Below are positions 1-7,917 of a DNA stretch of 7,917 nt, one piece after another (within the stretch, counting starts at the first letter, position 1; every line of letters begins with the position of its first letter). The notes under the pieces are model-generated. The model had not been told where the DNA came from. It made no database searches and saw only the letters and a list, made by a program, of their open reading frames with translations. Source of the stretch: an uncultured Arenimonas sp. (GTDB lineage Bacteria > Pseudomonadota > Gammaproteobacteria > Xanthomonadales > Xanthomonadaceae); contig CAMPHE010000071.1 in NCBI GenBank assembly GCA_946885815.1, forward strand, positions 1-7,917, in the 5' to 3' direction. Both the position numbers and the translations under genes were made by a program.

Positions 1-633
1 AGCATCCTGTTCTGGAAGTCGATGCCGCTGACCGACACGCAGATGGTGCTGTCGAAGGCCGCCTGGGCGATCCTGCTGGCGCCGCTGCTGGCGCTCGCGA
101 TCGGGCTCGTGCTCGGCGTCGCGCTCTGGCTGATCATGCTGGTGACGGCCGCGGTGTCCGGCGTGCCCGGCGCCACCGACATGATCACGTACTCGCACCC
201 GTTCCGGGTCGTGGCGACGGTTCTCGCGGCGCTGCCGGTGCAGATGCTGTGGGCCCTGCCGACGCTGGGCTGGCTGATGCTCTGCTCGGCGTGGGCGCGA
301 CGCGTACCGTTCATCTGGGCGACGGCGTTGCCGCTGCTGGCCGGCGCGATGTTCAGCTTCACCGACATCTTCCCCGGCATCACGATCGCCCACGACAAGA
401 TCTGGTACGTGATCTACCGCGGCCTGGCGAGCGTGTTCCCGGGCACCTGGATCCCGACGATCGCCGATGGCGCGCACAGCGACTTCGATGGCCCGAAGGA
501 CTTCGCGGGCATGGTCGACGTGACGTCCAGCTGGGAAGTGCTCGCCCATGCCGACGTGTGGATCGGCGCGGTGATCGGCATCGCGATGATCGCGCTCGCC
601 ATCCGCCTGCGCCGCTGGCGCGACGAAGGCTGA
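1..633 (+). CDS. ABC-2 type transporter permease, C-terminal part (5' truncated by window edge)
   Basis: The frame is open from base 1 to the TGA at 631-633 and gives 210 visible residues. The first ATG in frame, at 22, is probably internal, because the preceding codons read SILFWKS. The stretch ILFWKSMPLTDTQMVLSK matches, from memory, a conserved stretch after the first cytoplasmic part of ABC-2 permeases (FWKSLPVSD-like). About four hydrophobic segments are visible: roughly residues 20-52 (long, Leu/Ala/Val-rich), 69-98, 101-120 and a last one at about 185-201 that ends in a basic tail (RLRRWRDEG). A polar loop of about 60 residues with Trp, Asp and Pro precedes the last segment. Its expected role is the membrane subunit of an inner-membrane ABC transporter, with an ATPase gene probably just upstream outside the window. 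Substrate is not predictable. The membrane-protein call is firm; the ABC-2 assignment rests on motif memory. Confidence 0.7.
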   Translation, partial: SILFWKSMPLTDTQMVLSKAAWAILLAPLLALAIGLVLGVALWLIMLVTAAVSGVPGATDMITYSHPFRVVATVLAALPVQMLWALPTLGWLMLCSAWARRVPFIWATALPLLAGAMFSFTDIFPGITIAHDKIWYVIYRGLASVFPGTWIPTIADGAHSDFDGPKDFAGMVDVTSSWEVLAHADVWIGAVIGIAMIALAIRLRRWRDEG

Positions 634-638
634 ACCCC

Positions 639-659
639 CGGGGCGGCACCGCCGCCCCG
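639..659 (+). terminator. GC-rich hairpin after the permease gene, no U-tract
   Basis: A perfect 9-bp inverted repeat, CGGGGCGGC / GCCGCCCCG, with a 3-nt loop (ACC) begins 5 bases after the permease stop and ends 18 bases before the lipoprotein ATG. No T-run follows, so it is not a canonical intrinsic terminator. It could be a 3'-end stabiliser or processing structure between two cotranscribed genes, or a partial terminator. In 70% GC DNA short GC hairpins also arise by chance. Confidence 0.35.
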
Positions 660-677
660 CCCTCACCGGAGAATGCG

Positions 678-1268
678 ATGAAGATCCGACAGACGCTGCT
701 CGCCGTGACCACCGCGCTGCTGCTGGCCGCGTGCGGCGACGGCGACGGCGGCCAGGCCCGGGGTGCCGGCAACGGCCTGATCTCCAGCCTGGCCGACACC
801 GTCGTCGACGAAGTACGCCAGGAAATGGAAACGGAGAACCTGCCCCTGCAGACGGTCGGCGACCTGCCGAAGGCGGAACTGACCCCCGACGGCGTGCTGC
901 TCATCGACGGCGTCGCGGTGGCGATGGATCCGGCGCAGCGGAAAGTGGCGCTCGCCTACCGCGAAGCCGTGATCCGTGTCGCGCAGGACGGGGCCCGGGT
1001 CGGGCTGATGGGAGCGCAGGTCGCCAAGGATGCGGCGGCCGCCGCGGTCGCCGGCGTGTTCAGCGGTGCCGACGAGGCGGACGTGGAAGCGAAGATCCGC
1101 GCGTCGACGCAAGGCATCGAGGCCGAGGCGAAGAAGCTCTGCGCCACGCTGCCGGCACTGCTCGCGCAGCAGCAGGCGTTGGCGGATGCGGTGCCGGCAT
1201 TCGCGCCGTATGCCGACATGTCGCAGGACGACGTCGACGACTGCATGCACGAAGTCCAGCTCCAGTAG
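678..1268 (+). CDS. Putative lipoprotein, DUF2884/YggN-like
   Basis: This gene encodes 196 residues. The start ATG at 678 is supported by a CGGAGA Shine-Dalgarno at 667-672, 5 nt away, and by the signal peptide it creates. The peptide is MKIRQ, then a hydrophobic core (residues 7-15), then the lipobox L16-A17-A18-C19 for lipidation at Cys19. Residue 20 is Gly, not Asp, which in enterobacterial rules favours the outer membrane. A low-complexity Gly/Asp linker follows (20-33). The middle section LTPDGVLLIDGVAVAMDPAQ (68-87) resembles E. coli YggN (ITPDGNVMYNGKQYSLNAAQ), and the following segment AYREAVIRVAQDGARVG also aligns with it. The C-terminal half is Ala-rich and helical, with two cysteines (C155, C189) that could pair in the periplasm. 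Its function is unknown. The gap to the permease gene is 44 bp, so cotranscription is possible. It converges on fumC. Confidence 0.75.
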   Translation: MKIRQTLLAVTTALLLAACGDGDGGQARGAGNGLISSLADTVVDEVRQEMETENLPLQTVGDLPKAELTPDGVLLIDGVAVAMDPAQRKVALAYREAVIRVAQDGARVGLMGAQVAKDAAAAAVAGVFSGADEADVEAKIRASTQGIEAEAKKLCATLPALLAQQQALADAVPAFAPYADMSQDDVDDCMHEVQLQ

Positions 1269-1290
1269 GCGTGACCCGGCGCGGCGGCCC

Positions 1291-2709
<1,419 letters not shown>

Positions 2710-2716
2710 CGGCGTA

Positions 2717-2720
2717 CTCC
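2717..2720 (-). promoter_or_regulatory. fumC ribosome binding site
   Basis: Read on the minus strand, CCGGAGT contains a GGAG core separated by 7 nt from the ATG at 2709. This decides the fumC start: the reading frame stays open for another 1.1 kb upstream, but only as antisense of purB. Confidence 0.7.
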
Positions 2721-2737
2721 GGCAGGGCGATCGGCCG

Positions 2738-2743
2738 AGCATA
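2738..2743 (-). promoter_or_regulatory. Possible fumC -10 box
   Basis: The minus-strand hexamer TATGCT matches the sigma70 -10 consensus at 4 of 6 positions and is the most AT-rich stretch upstream of fumC, about 29 bp from the start codon. I find no convincing -35 at 16-18 bp further upstream. This is a weak call based on position and composition. Confidence 0.25.
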
Positions 2744-2790
2744 CGCCCGGGCCCGTCCGCGTCCCGTCGGTGGCTCCGCACCATCGGCAG

Positions 2791-4191
<1,401 letters not shown>

Positions 4192-4192
4192 G

Positions 4193-4216
4193 ATGTCGAC
4201 GCGTCGGAAAGAATGA
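4193..4216 (+). other. Heptacodon mini-ORF in the purB-roxA gap, stop overlapping the roxA start
   Basis: An ATG two bases after the purB stop opens a 7-codon frame (MSTRRKE) whose TGA at 4214-4216 overlaps the roxA ATG in an ATGA arrangement. A GGGA 8 nt upstream (4181-4184) could serve as ribosome binding site. Such an arrangement could couple roxA translation to ribosomes leaving purB. A 7-codon ORF is well within chance, so this is recorded as a possibility and not as a gene. Confidence 0.15.
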
Positions 4217-5403
4217 ACGTCGCGATCCCGATCGAAACCGCCGGCCGTGCCGGCCAGCCGCTCGGCATGACGCCCGCGCGGTTCCTGCGCGATTGCTGGC
4301 AAAAGCGCCCGCTGCTGGTCCGCGGCGCGTTCCCGGGCTTCGAGTCGCCGATCTCGCCCGAGGATCTCGCCGGTCTGGCCTGCGAGGACGCCGCGCTCGC
4401 CCGCCTGGTGATGCATGACCGCGGCACGGATCGCTGGACGCTGCGCAACGGCCCGTTCGCCGAGGACGAGTTTCCGGCGCTGCCGCGGCGCGACTGGACG
4501 CTGCTGGTGCAGGACGTCGACAAATGGGACATGGACGTGCGCGCGCTGCTCGCCGCGTTCGATTTCCTGCCGTCGTGGCGCCTCGACGACATCATGGTCA
4601 GCTTCGCGGCGCCGGGGGGATCCGTCGGCGCGCATGTCGACCAGTACGACGTGTTCCTGCTGCAGGCACACGGCCACCGCCGCTGGCGGATCGACGCGCG
4701 CCCGGGCGCGCCTACGGCGTTCCGCGACGACGCCGAGCTGAAGCTGCTGCGCGAGTTCACGCCCGACCACGACTGGGTGCTGGCGCCCGGCGACATGCTC
4801 TACCTGCCGCCGGGCGTGCCGCACCACGGCGTCGCCGAGGACGCGTGCCTGACGTTCTCGATCGGGATGCGCGCGCCGTCGCAGTCGGAACTCATGCTCG
4901 ATTTCGTCGAGGAACTGGCGGCGTCCCTGCCTGAAGAGCGGCGCTACGCCGATCCCGACCTGCAGCCGCCGGCCGATCCGCACGAGATCGACGACGCCGC
5001 GTTCGCGCGGGTGCGCGCCGCGCTGCAGCCGCTGCGCGACCTCGACGACGCGGCGCTGCGCCGCTGGTTCGGCCGGTTCGCCACGCAGTACCGCGCGGCC
5101 GGCGATCTGCCCCGTCCGGCCCGCCCGCCGTCGCCGGCGGCCGTCGCGAAGGCGCTCGCGGCCGGGGGCCGGCTGCTGCGCCACCCGCATGCGCGCCACG
5201 CCTGGGCGCGCGAAGGCCGCCGCGCCCGCCTCCACGCCAGCGGGCTCGCGTACGTGATGGGCGTCGGCGCGGCGAAGCGGCTGGCCGCCGGGGCTTCGCT
5301 CGACGCCGCCGACGTCGCCGCGCTCGACGACGACGGCCGCGCCGCGCTGCACGCCCTCGTCGCGCAGGGCCACTATCATCTGCAGAGGCCACGCCGCCGG
5401 TGA
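4213..5403 (+). CDS. roxA: Ribosomal protein L16 arginine 3-hydroxylase (JmjC/cupin, 2-oxoglutarate- and Fe(II)-dependent)
   Basis: The protein has 396 residues and matches E. coli YcfD/RoxA, which hydroxylates Arg81 of ribosomal protein L16 using O2 and 2-oxoglutarate. The N-terminus holds the typical WQKRPLLVRGAF (29-40). The cupin core includes WRLDDIMVSFAAPGGSVGAHVDQYDVFLLQ (in two blocks, 122-136 and 137-151) and PGDMLYLPPGVPHHG (192-206). The inferred iron ligands are His141, Asp143 (HVD) and His204; Arg156 occupies the place of the 2-oxoglutarate-binding Arg140 of E. coli. FSIGMRAPSQSEL (215-227) matches YcfD's YSVGFRAPNTREL. The C-terminal third is the dimerisation/winged-helix part of the family and is Ala/Arg-rich here. 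The N-terminus is about 14 residues longer than E. coli's; an ATG at 4267 (Met19) is an alternative start. A GGA 4 nt before 4213 weakly supports the longer form. It is second in the purB operon. Confidence 0.92.
   Translation: MNVAIPIETAGRAGQPLGMTPARFLRDCWQKRPLLVRGAFPGFESPISPEDLAGLACEDAALARLVMHDRGTDRWTLRNGPFAEDEFPALPRRDWTLLVQDVDKWDMDVRALLAAFDFLPSWRLDDIMVSFAAPGGSVGAHVDQYDVFLLQAHGHRRWRIDARPGAPTAFRDDAELKLLREFTPDHDWVLAPGDMLYLPPGVPHHGVAEDACLTFSIGMRAPSQSELMLDFVEELAASLPEERRYADPDLQPPADPHEIDDAAFARVRAALQPLRDLDDAALRRWFGRFATQYRAAGDLPRPARPPSPAAVAKALAAGGRLLRHPHARHAWAREGRRARLHASGLAYVMGVGAAKRLAAGASLDAADVAALDDDGRAALHALVAQGHYHLQRPRRR
5399..5403 (+). promoter_or_regulatory. Ribosome binding site of the GNAT gene, overlapping the roxA stop
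   Basis: GGTGA spans the roxA TGA and sits 4 nt before the ATG at 5408. It pairs with the 3' end of 16S rRNA (CACCU side). The overlap with the upstream stop suggests translational coupling between roxA and the acetyltransferase gene. Confidence 0.5.
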
Positions 5404-5407
5404 TGCC

Positions 5408-6364
5408 ATGAACCCGCAGGATTTCCGTGTCGAACCCGCCGATTTCGCGACCGACCAGGCCGAGCTGCTGGCGATCCGGGAAACGGTGTTCGTGCTCGAA
5501 CAGAAGGTTCCGCTCGACGAAGAGCACGACGAACTCGACCCGCACTGCCGGCACGTGATCGCGCGGGATCCCGACGGGCGCCCGATCGGCACCGGTCGCC
5601 TGACACCGGAACGGAAGATCGGCCGCATGGCGGTGTTGCGCGAGTGGCGTGGGCGCGGTGTCGGCGACGCGATGCTCGTGGCGCTCGTCGACGCGGCGCG
5701 CGCGCAGGGCTGGGACGAGGTGCGGCTCAACGCGCAGGTCAGCGCCGAATCGTTCTACGCGCGCCACGGCTTCAGCCCCGAGGGTCCGCGCTTCATGGAA
5801 GCCGGCATCGAACACCAGGCGATGCGCCGCGCGATCGAGCCGATGCGACCGCCGGAACACGGCATCCCGCCGCGCGGCCCGTCGCAGCCGGTCGCCGAGA
5901 TCGACGGCGTGCAGGCCGCGATCGCCGCGACGGTCGCGCTGGTGCAGGCGGCGCGGCGCGAACTGTGGATCTACACGCGCGACCTCGAGCCGTCGCTCTA
6001 CGGCCACCCGGACGTCGTCGACGCGCTGCGCGCCTACGCGGTGTCCGGCCGCGCCGGCCGGGTGCACGTGCTGCTGCAGGAGCCGGCGACCGTGCTCGGC
6101 GCCGGGCATCCGCTGCTGGCGCTGGCGCAGCGGCTGAGTTCGGTGTTCGTGTTCCGCACGCCGGTCGACCCGGTCGACCACCAGTACCCGTCCGCGTTCG
6201 TCGCCAACGACCGCGACGGCTACCTCTTCCGGCTGCTCGGCAGTCGCTTCGAGGGCGACTGGAGCCCGGCGCAGCCGGCGCGCACGCGACAGCTGACCGA
6301 CCATTTCGGGCGTGTCTGGGAACGCTCGCGGCCGTGCAGCGAGCTGCGCGCGCTGGGCATCTGA
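5408..6364 (+). CDS. GNAT N-acetyltransferase (ElaA-like) with an additional C-terminal domain
   Basis: The protein has 318 residues. Residues 1-145 form a GNAT domain: IRETVFVLEQKVPLDEE (23-39) is the ElaA/YjcF-type N-terminal signature, IGTGRL (60-65) is the central strand, RMAVLREWRGRGVGDAML (73-90) is motif A with the acetyl-CoA pyrophosphate loop RGRGVG, and NAQVSAESFYARHGF (108-122) is motif B. The acetyl acceptor is unknown. After a Pro-rich linker (146-162) comes a second domain to residue 318, with IDGVQAAIAATVALVQAARRELWIYT as one amphipathic helix and strand (165-190) and a core strand RVHVLLQEP (218-226). The alternating helix/strand pattern recalls phospholipase D-like folds, but no HKD motif is present. 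From memory, similar C-terminal domains occur on GNAT proteins of Xanthomonadales (a DUF). It starts 4 bp after roxA. Single-domain ElaA-type proteins are about 150 residues, so the length itself is notable. Confidence 0.85.
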   Translation: MNPQDFRVEPADFATDQAELLAIRETVFVLEQKVPLDEEHDELDPHCRHVIARDPDGRPIGTGRLTPERKIGRMAVLREWRGRGVGDAMLVALVDAARAQGWDEVRLNAQVSAESFYARHGFSPEGPRFMEAGIEHQAMRRAIEPMRPPEHGIPPRGPSQPVAEIDGVQAAIAATVALVQAARRELWIYTRDLEPSLYGHPDVVDALRAYAVSGRAGRVHVLLQEPATVLGAGHPLLALAQRLSSVFVFRTPVDPVDHQYPSAFVANDRDGYLFRLLGSRFEGDWSPAQPARTRQLTDHFGRVWERSRPCSELRALGI

Positions 6365-6401
6365 CGGCGGGCCGCGACGCGGCGCGGGTTCCAGTGCGCC
6401 C

Positions 6402-6415
6402 ATACCGGCGGGTAT
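6402..6415. promoter_or_regulatory. Palindrome overlapping the sucA -10 region, possible operator
   Basis: ATACC (6402-6406) and GGTAT (6411-6415) form a perfect inverted repeat with a 4-bp GGCG spacer. The right arm covers the first three bases of the candidate -10. A factor bound here would block RNA polymerase. Five-bp arms can occur by chance; it is unusual mainly because AT-containing palindromes are rare in this sequence. Confidence 0.3.
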
Positions 6416-6418
6416 ACT
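6413..6418 (+). promoter_or_regulatory. Candidate sucA -10 box (TATACT)
   Basis: TATACT matches the sigma70 -10 consensus at 5 of 6 positions and lies in a 142-bp intergenic region upstream of sucA. Its -35 is weak (GTTCCA at 6388-6393, spacing 19, or TTCCAG at 6389-6394, spacing 18), which may mean activator dependence. Transcription would start near 6425 and leave an 80-nt leader. The stretch just upstream (6365-6400) holds only a short GC hairpin (GCCGC 6371-6375 / GCGGC 6379-6383) and no clear terminator for the GNAT gene. Confidence 0.5.
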
Positions 6419-6428
6419 TGGCGGCCTT

Positions 6429-6445
6429 GTCGCCTGTCCGGCGAC
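6429..6445 (+). promoter_or_regulatory. Leader hairpin 1 of sucA, followed by a pyrimidine tract
   Basis: GTCGCC (6429-6434) and GGCGAC (6440-6445) form a perfect 6-bp stem with a 5-nt loop at the predicted 5' end of the sucA transcript. Nine bases downstream begins an uninterrupted pyrimidine run, 6454-6468, including TTTT. The distance from stem to T-run is too long for a standard intrinsic terminator, so 5'-end stabilisation, or pausing, is as likely as attenuation. Confidence 0.35.
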
Positions 6446-6477
6446 GCGCCCTACTTTTCCTTCCTTTCAATCACTTA

Positions 6478-6493
6478 CCCGTTCCCCAACGGG
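6478..6493 (+). promoter_or_regulatory. Leader hairpin 2 of sucA, next to the ribosome binding site
   Basis: CCCGTT (6478-6483) and AACGGG (6488-6493) form a perfect 6-bp stem with a CCCC loop. It ends 2 bases before the most likely Shine-Dalgarno AGG (6496-6498) and 13 bases before the GTG start. A stem here could limit or position ribosome loading. No known riboswitch consensus is recognised. Confidence 0.4.
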
Positions 6494-6506
6494 CCAGGCC
6501 AGGGTC

Positions 6507-7917
6507 GTGGACAGTCTGATCAAGCAGTTCAAGCAGACCTCTCAGTTCGCCGGCGGGAACGCCGCCTACCTCGAAGACCTGTACGAGCAGTACCTGGTCG
6601 ACCCCGACAGTGTCCCCGCGAGCTGGAAAAGCTGGTTCGACGGTTTCCGGGGCCGCGAGGCCGGCGACGTCCCGCATTCGGCGGTGATGGCAGCCGTGCA
6701 GGCCGCGGCACGCGACGGCGGCCGTGGCGCCCCGGCCGACGAATCCATGGCGCGTGGCCAGACGCTGGCGGGCAAGCTGGTCACGGCCTATCGCTCGCGG
6801 GGCCACCTCGCCGCGAAGCTCGATCCGCTCGGGATGATGGGCCGCCCCGACGCACCCGACCTGGACCTCGCGTTCCACGGCCTCACCGACGCCGACCTGT
6901 CGCGCGAGTTCGCGGTGGACACCTGGTTCGAGGGCGAGCGCTTCACGCTGGGCGAACTGCTCGCGAAGCTGCGGGCCACGTACTGCGGCAGCATCGGCGC
7001 CGAGTTCATGCACATCAGCGACGCGACGCAGCGTCGCTGGATGCAGAAGCGGCTGGAAGGCGCCGCCGGCCGGTTCGGCTTCGACGCGGCGGAGAAGACC
7101 CGCCTGCTGGAGCGGCTGACCGCCGCCGAGGGCCTGGAGCGGTACCTGCACACGAAATACGTCGGCCAGAAGCGGTTCTCGCTGGAAGGCGGCGATTCGC
7201 TGATCCCGATGATGGACGTGCTGATCCGCCGCGGCGGGCAGCATGGCGTCAGGGATGTCGTGATCGGCATGGCCCATCGCGGCCGCCTGAACGTGCTGGT
7301 GAACACGCTCGGCAAGCCGCCGCTGAAGCTGTTCGCGGAATTCGAAGGCAAGTTCGAACATACCGACGACCCGGCGCACAGCGGCGACGTGAAGTACCAC
7401 ATGGGCTTCAGCGCCGACGTCGCGACACCCGGGGGACCGGTGCACCTCGCGCTGGCGTTCAATCCTTCGCACCTCGAGATCGTGGCGCCGGTCGTGGCCG
7501 GATCGGTGCGCGCCCGGCAGATGCGCCGCGAGGACGCGGCGCGGCAGCAGGTGATGCCGATCGTGATCCACGGCGACGCCGCGTTCGCCGGCCAGGGCGT
7601 CGTGATGGAGCTGTTCCAGATGTCGCAGGCCCGCGGCTTCGCGGTCGGCGGCACGGTGCACATCGTCGTCAACAACCAGGTCGGCTTCACGACCAGCCGC
7701 CCGGACGACGCCCGTTCGACGCTCTACAGCACCGACCCGGCGAAGATCATCGGCGCCCCGGTGCTGCACGTGAACGGCGACGACCCGGAAGCGGTCGCGT
7801 TCTGCGCGCAGGTCGCGTTCGACTACCGCCGCGAATTCGGTCGCGACATCGTGCTCGACCTCGTCTGCTACCGCCGCCACGGCCACAACGAGGCCGACGA
7901 GCCGGCGGCCACGCAGC
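6507..7917 (+). CDS. sucA: 2-oxoglutarate dehydrogenase E1 component, N-terminal half (3' truncated by window edge)
   Basis: From the GTG at 6507, 470 codons stay open to the window end, about half of the usual 930-940 residues. SucA is the thiamine-diphosphate E1 subunit that decarboxylates 2-oxoglutarate and passes succinyl to SucB; sucB and lpd normally lie downstream. Landmarks are the E1 N-terminal region YLEDLYEQYLVDPDSV (21-36), YRSRGHLAAKLDPLG (95-109), TYCGSIGAEFMHI (158-170), EGLERYLHTKY (208-218), KRFSLEGGDSLIPM (222-235), GMAHRGRLNVL (254-264), VKYHMGF (295-301), NPSHLE (319-324), the ThDP-binding GDAAFAGQG (356-364) with NNQVGFTTS (389-397), and CYRRHGHNEADEP (454-466). The MDSLIKQF start resembles MDNLLKQF of xanthomonad SucA, which supports GTG; no in-frame ATG precedes the conserved N-terminal region. 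The Shine-Dalgarno is modest (AGG at 6496-6498, 8 nt away, or AGGG at 6501-6504, 2 nt away). Confidence 0.97.
   Translation, partial: MDSLIKQFKQTSQFAGGNAAYLEDLYEQYLVDPDSVPASWKSWFDGFRGREAGDVPHSAVMAAVQAAARDGGRGAPADESMARGQTLAGKLVTAYRSRGHLAAKLDPLGMMGRPDAPDLDLAFHGLTDADLSREFAVDTWFEGERFTLGELLAKLRATYCGSIGAEFMHISDATQRRWMQKRLEGAAGRFGFDAAEKTRLLERLTAAEGLERYLHTKYVGQKRFSLEGGDSLIPMMDVLIRRGGQHGVRDVVIGMAHRGRLNVLVNTLGKPPLKLFAEFEGKFEHTDDPAHSGDVKYHMGFSADVATPGGPVHLALAFNPSHLEIVAPVVAGSVRARQMRREDAARQQVMPIVIHGDAAFAGQGVVMELFQMSQARGFAVGGTVHIVVNNQVGFTTSRPDDARSTLYSTDPAKIIGAPVLHVNGDDPEAVAFCAQVAFDYRREFGRDIVLDLVCYRRHGHNEADEPAATQ

Noticed and set aside
249..677. Upstream extension of the lipoprotein reading frame into the permease gene
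   Set aside because: It gives Arg/Asp/His-rich nonsense, whereas the ATG at 678 has a good ribosome binding site and creates an ideal lipoprotein signal peptide.
2745..2755. Overlapping palindromes GCCCGGGC and CGGGCCCG in the fumC-purB gap
   Set aside because: Short pure G/C palindromes are expected at this base composition, and they do not sit in a meaningful position relative to either start.
6429..6468. Classical intrinsic terminator for the purB operon or attenuator of sucA
   Set aside because: The stem is only 6 bp, and the T-containing tract starts 9 bases after it and is interrupted by C residues, so a standard Rho-independent terminator is not supported.
6471..7886. Minus-strand open frame of 471 codons opposite sucA
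   Set aside because: It is rich in Arg, Ala, Val and His without recognisable domains and lies fully antisense to clearly conserved SucA sequence.

Overview
This is a GC-rich (about 70% by eye), gene-dense chromosomal window from a gammaproteobacterium, most likely Xanthomonadales/Lysobacteraceae (Xanthomonas, Lysobacter or Luteimonas type). I infer this from the sucA N-terminus, the gene order purB - L16 hydroxylase - GNAT - sucA, and the TAGAAT/TATACT-like promoter boxes in an otherwise GC-saturated sequence. I see no insertion sequence, phage gene, CRISPR array, tRNA or rRNA. The region reads as core metabolism, not accessory DNA.

Layout. (1) 1-633 (+) is the C-terminal 210 residues of an integral membrane protein that looks like an ABC-2 type transporter permease. 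(2) 678-1268 (+) is a small lipoprotein with a clear lipobox, resembling the DUF2884/YggN family. (3) 1291-2709 (-) is a class II fumarase (fumC), convergent with the lipoprotein gene across 22 bp. (4) 2710-2823 is a 114-bp divergent promoter region. (5) 2824-4191 (+) is purB, adenylosuccinate lyase. (6) 4213-5403 (+) is roxA/ycfD, the JmjC-type ribosomal protein L16 arginine hydroxylase. (7) 5408-6364 (+) is a GNAT acetyltransferase of the ElaA type with an extra C-terminal domain of about 160 residues. Genes 5-7 are spaced by 21 and 4 bp and probably form one operon. (8) 6365-6506 is a 142-bp intergenic region with a promoter candidate, a palindrome and two leader hairpins. (9) 6507-7917 (+) is the first 470 codons of sucA, the 2-oxoglutarate dehydrogenase E1 subunit. 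It starts at GTG and runs off the window end.

How the genes connect. PurB releases fumarate during purine synthesis, and the divergently transcribed FumC hydrates fumarate to malate. SucA commits 2-oxoglutarate to succinyl-CoA in the same TCA cycle. RoxA consumes 2-oxoglutarate and O2 to hydroxylate ribosomal protein L16 and makes succinate. Four of the seven genes therefore touch fumarate, succinate or 2-oxoglutarate, but shared regulation is inference only.

I found no clearly undescribed system. The points most worth a second look are the structured sucA leader, the unassigned C-terminal half of the GNAT protein, the actinobacterial-style fumarase sequence, and the fumC/purB divergent pair of superfamily paralogues.
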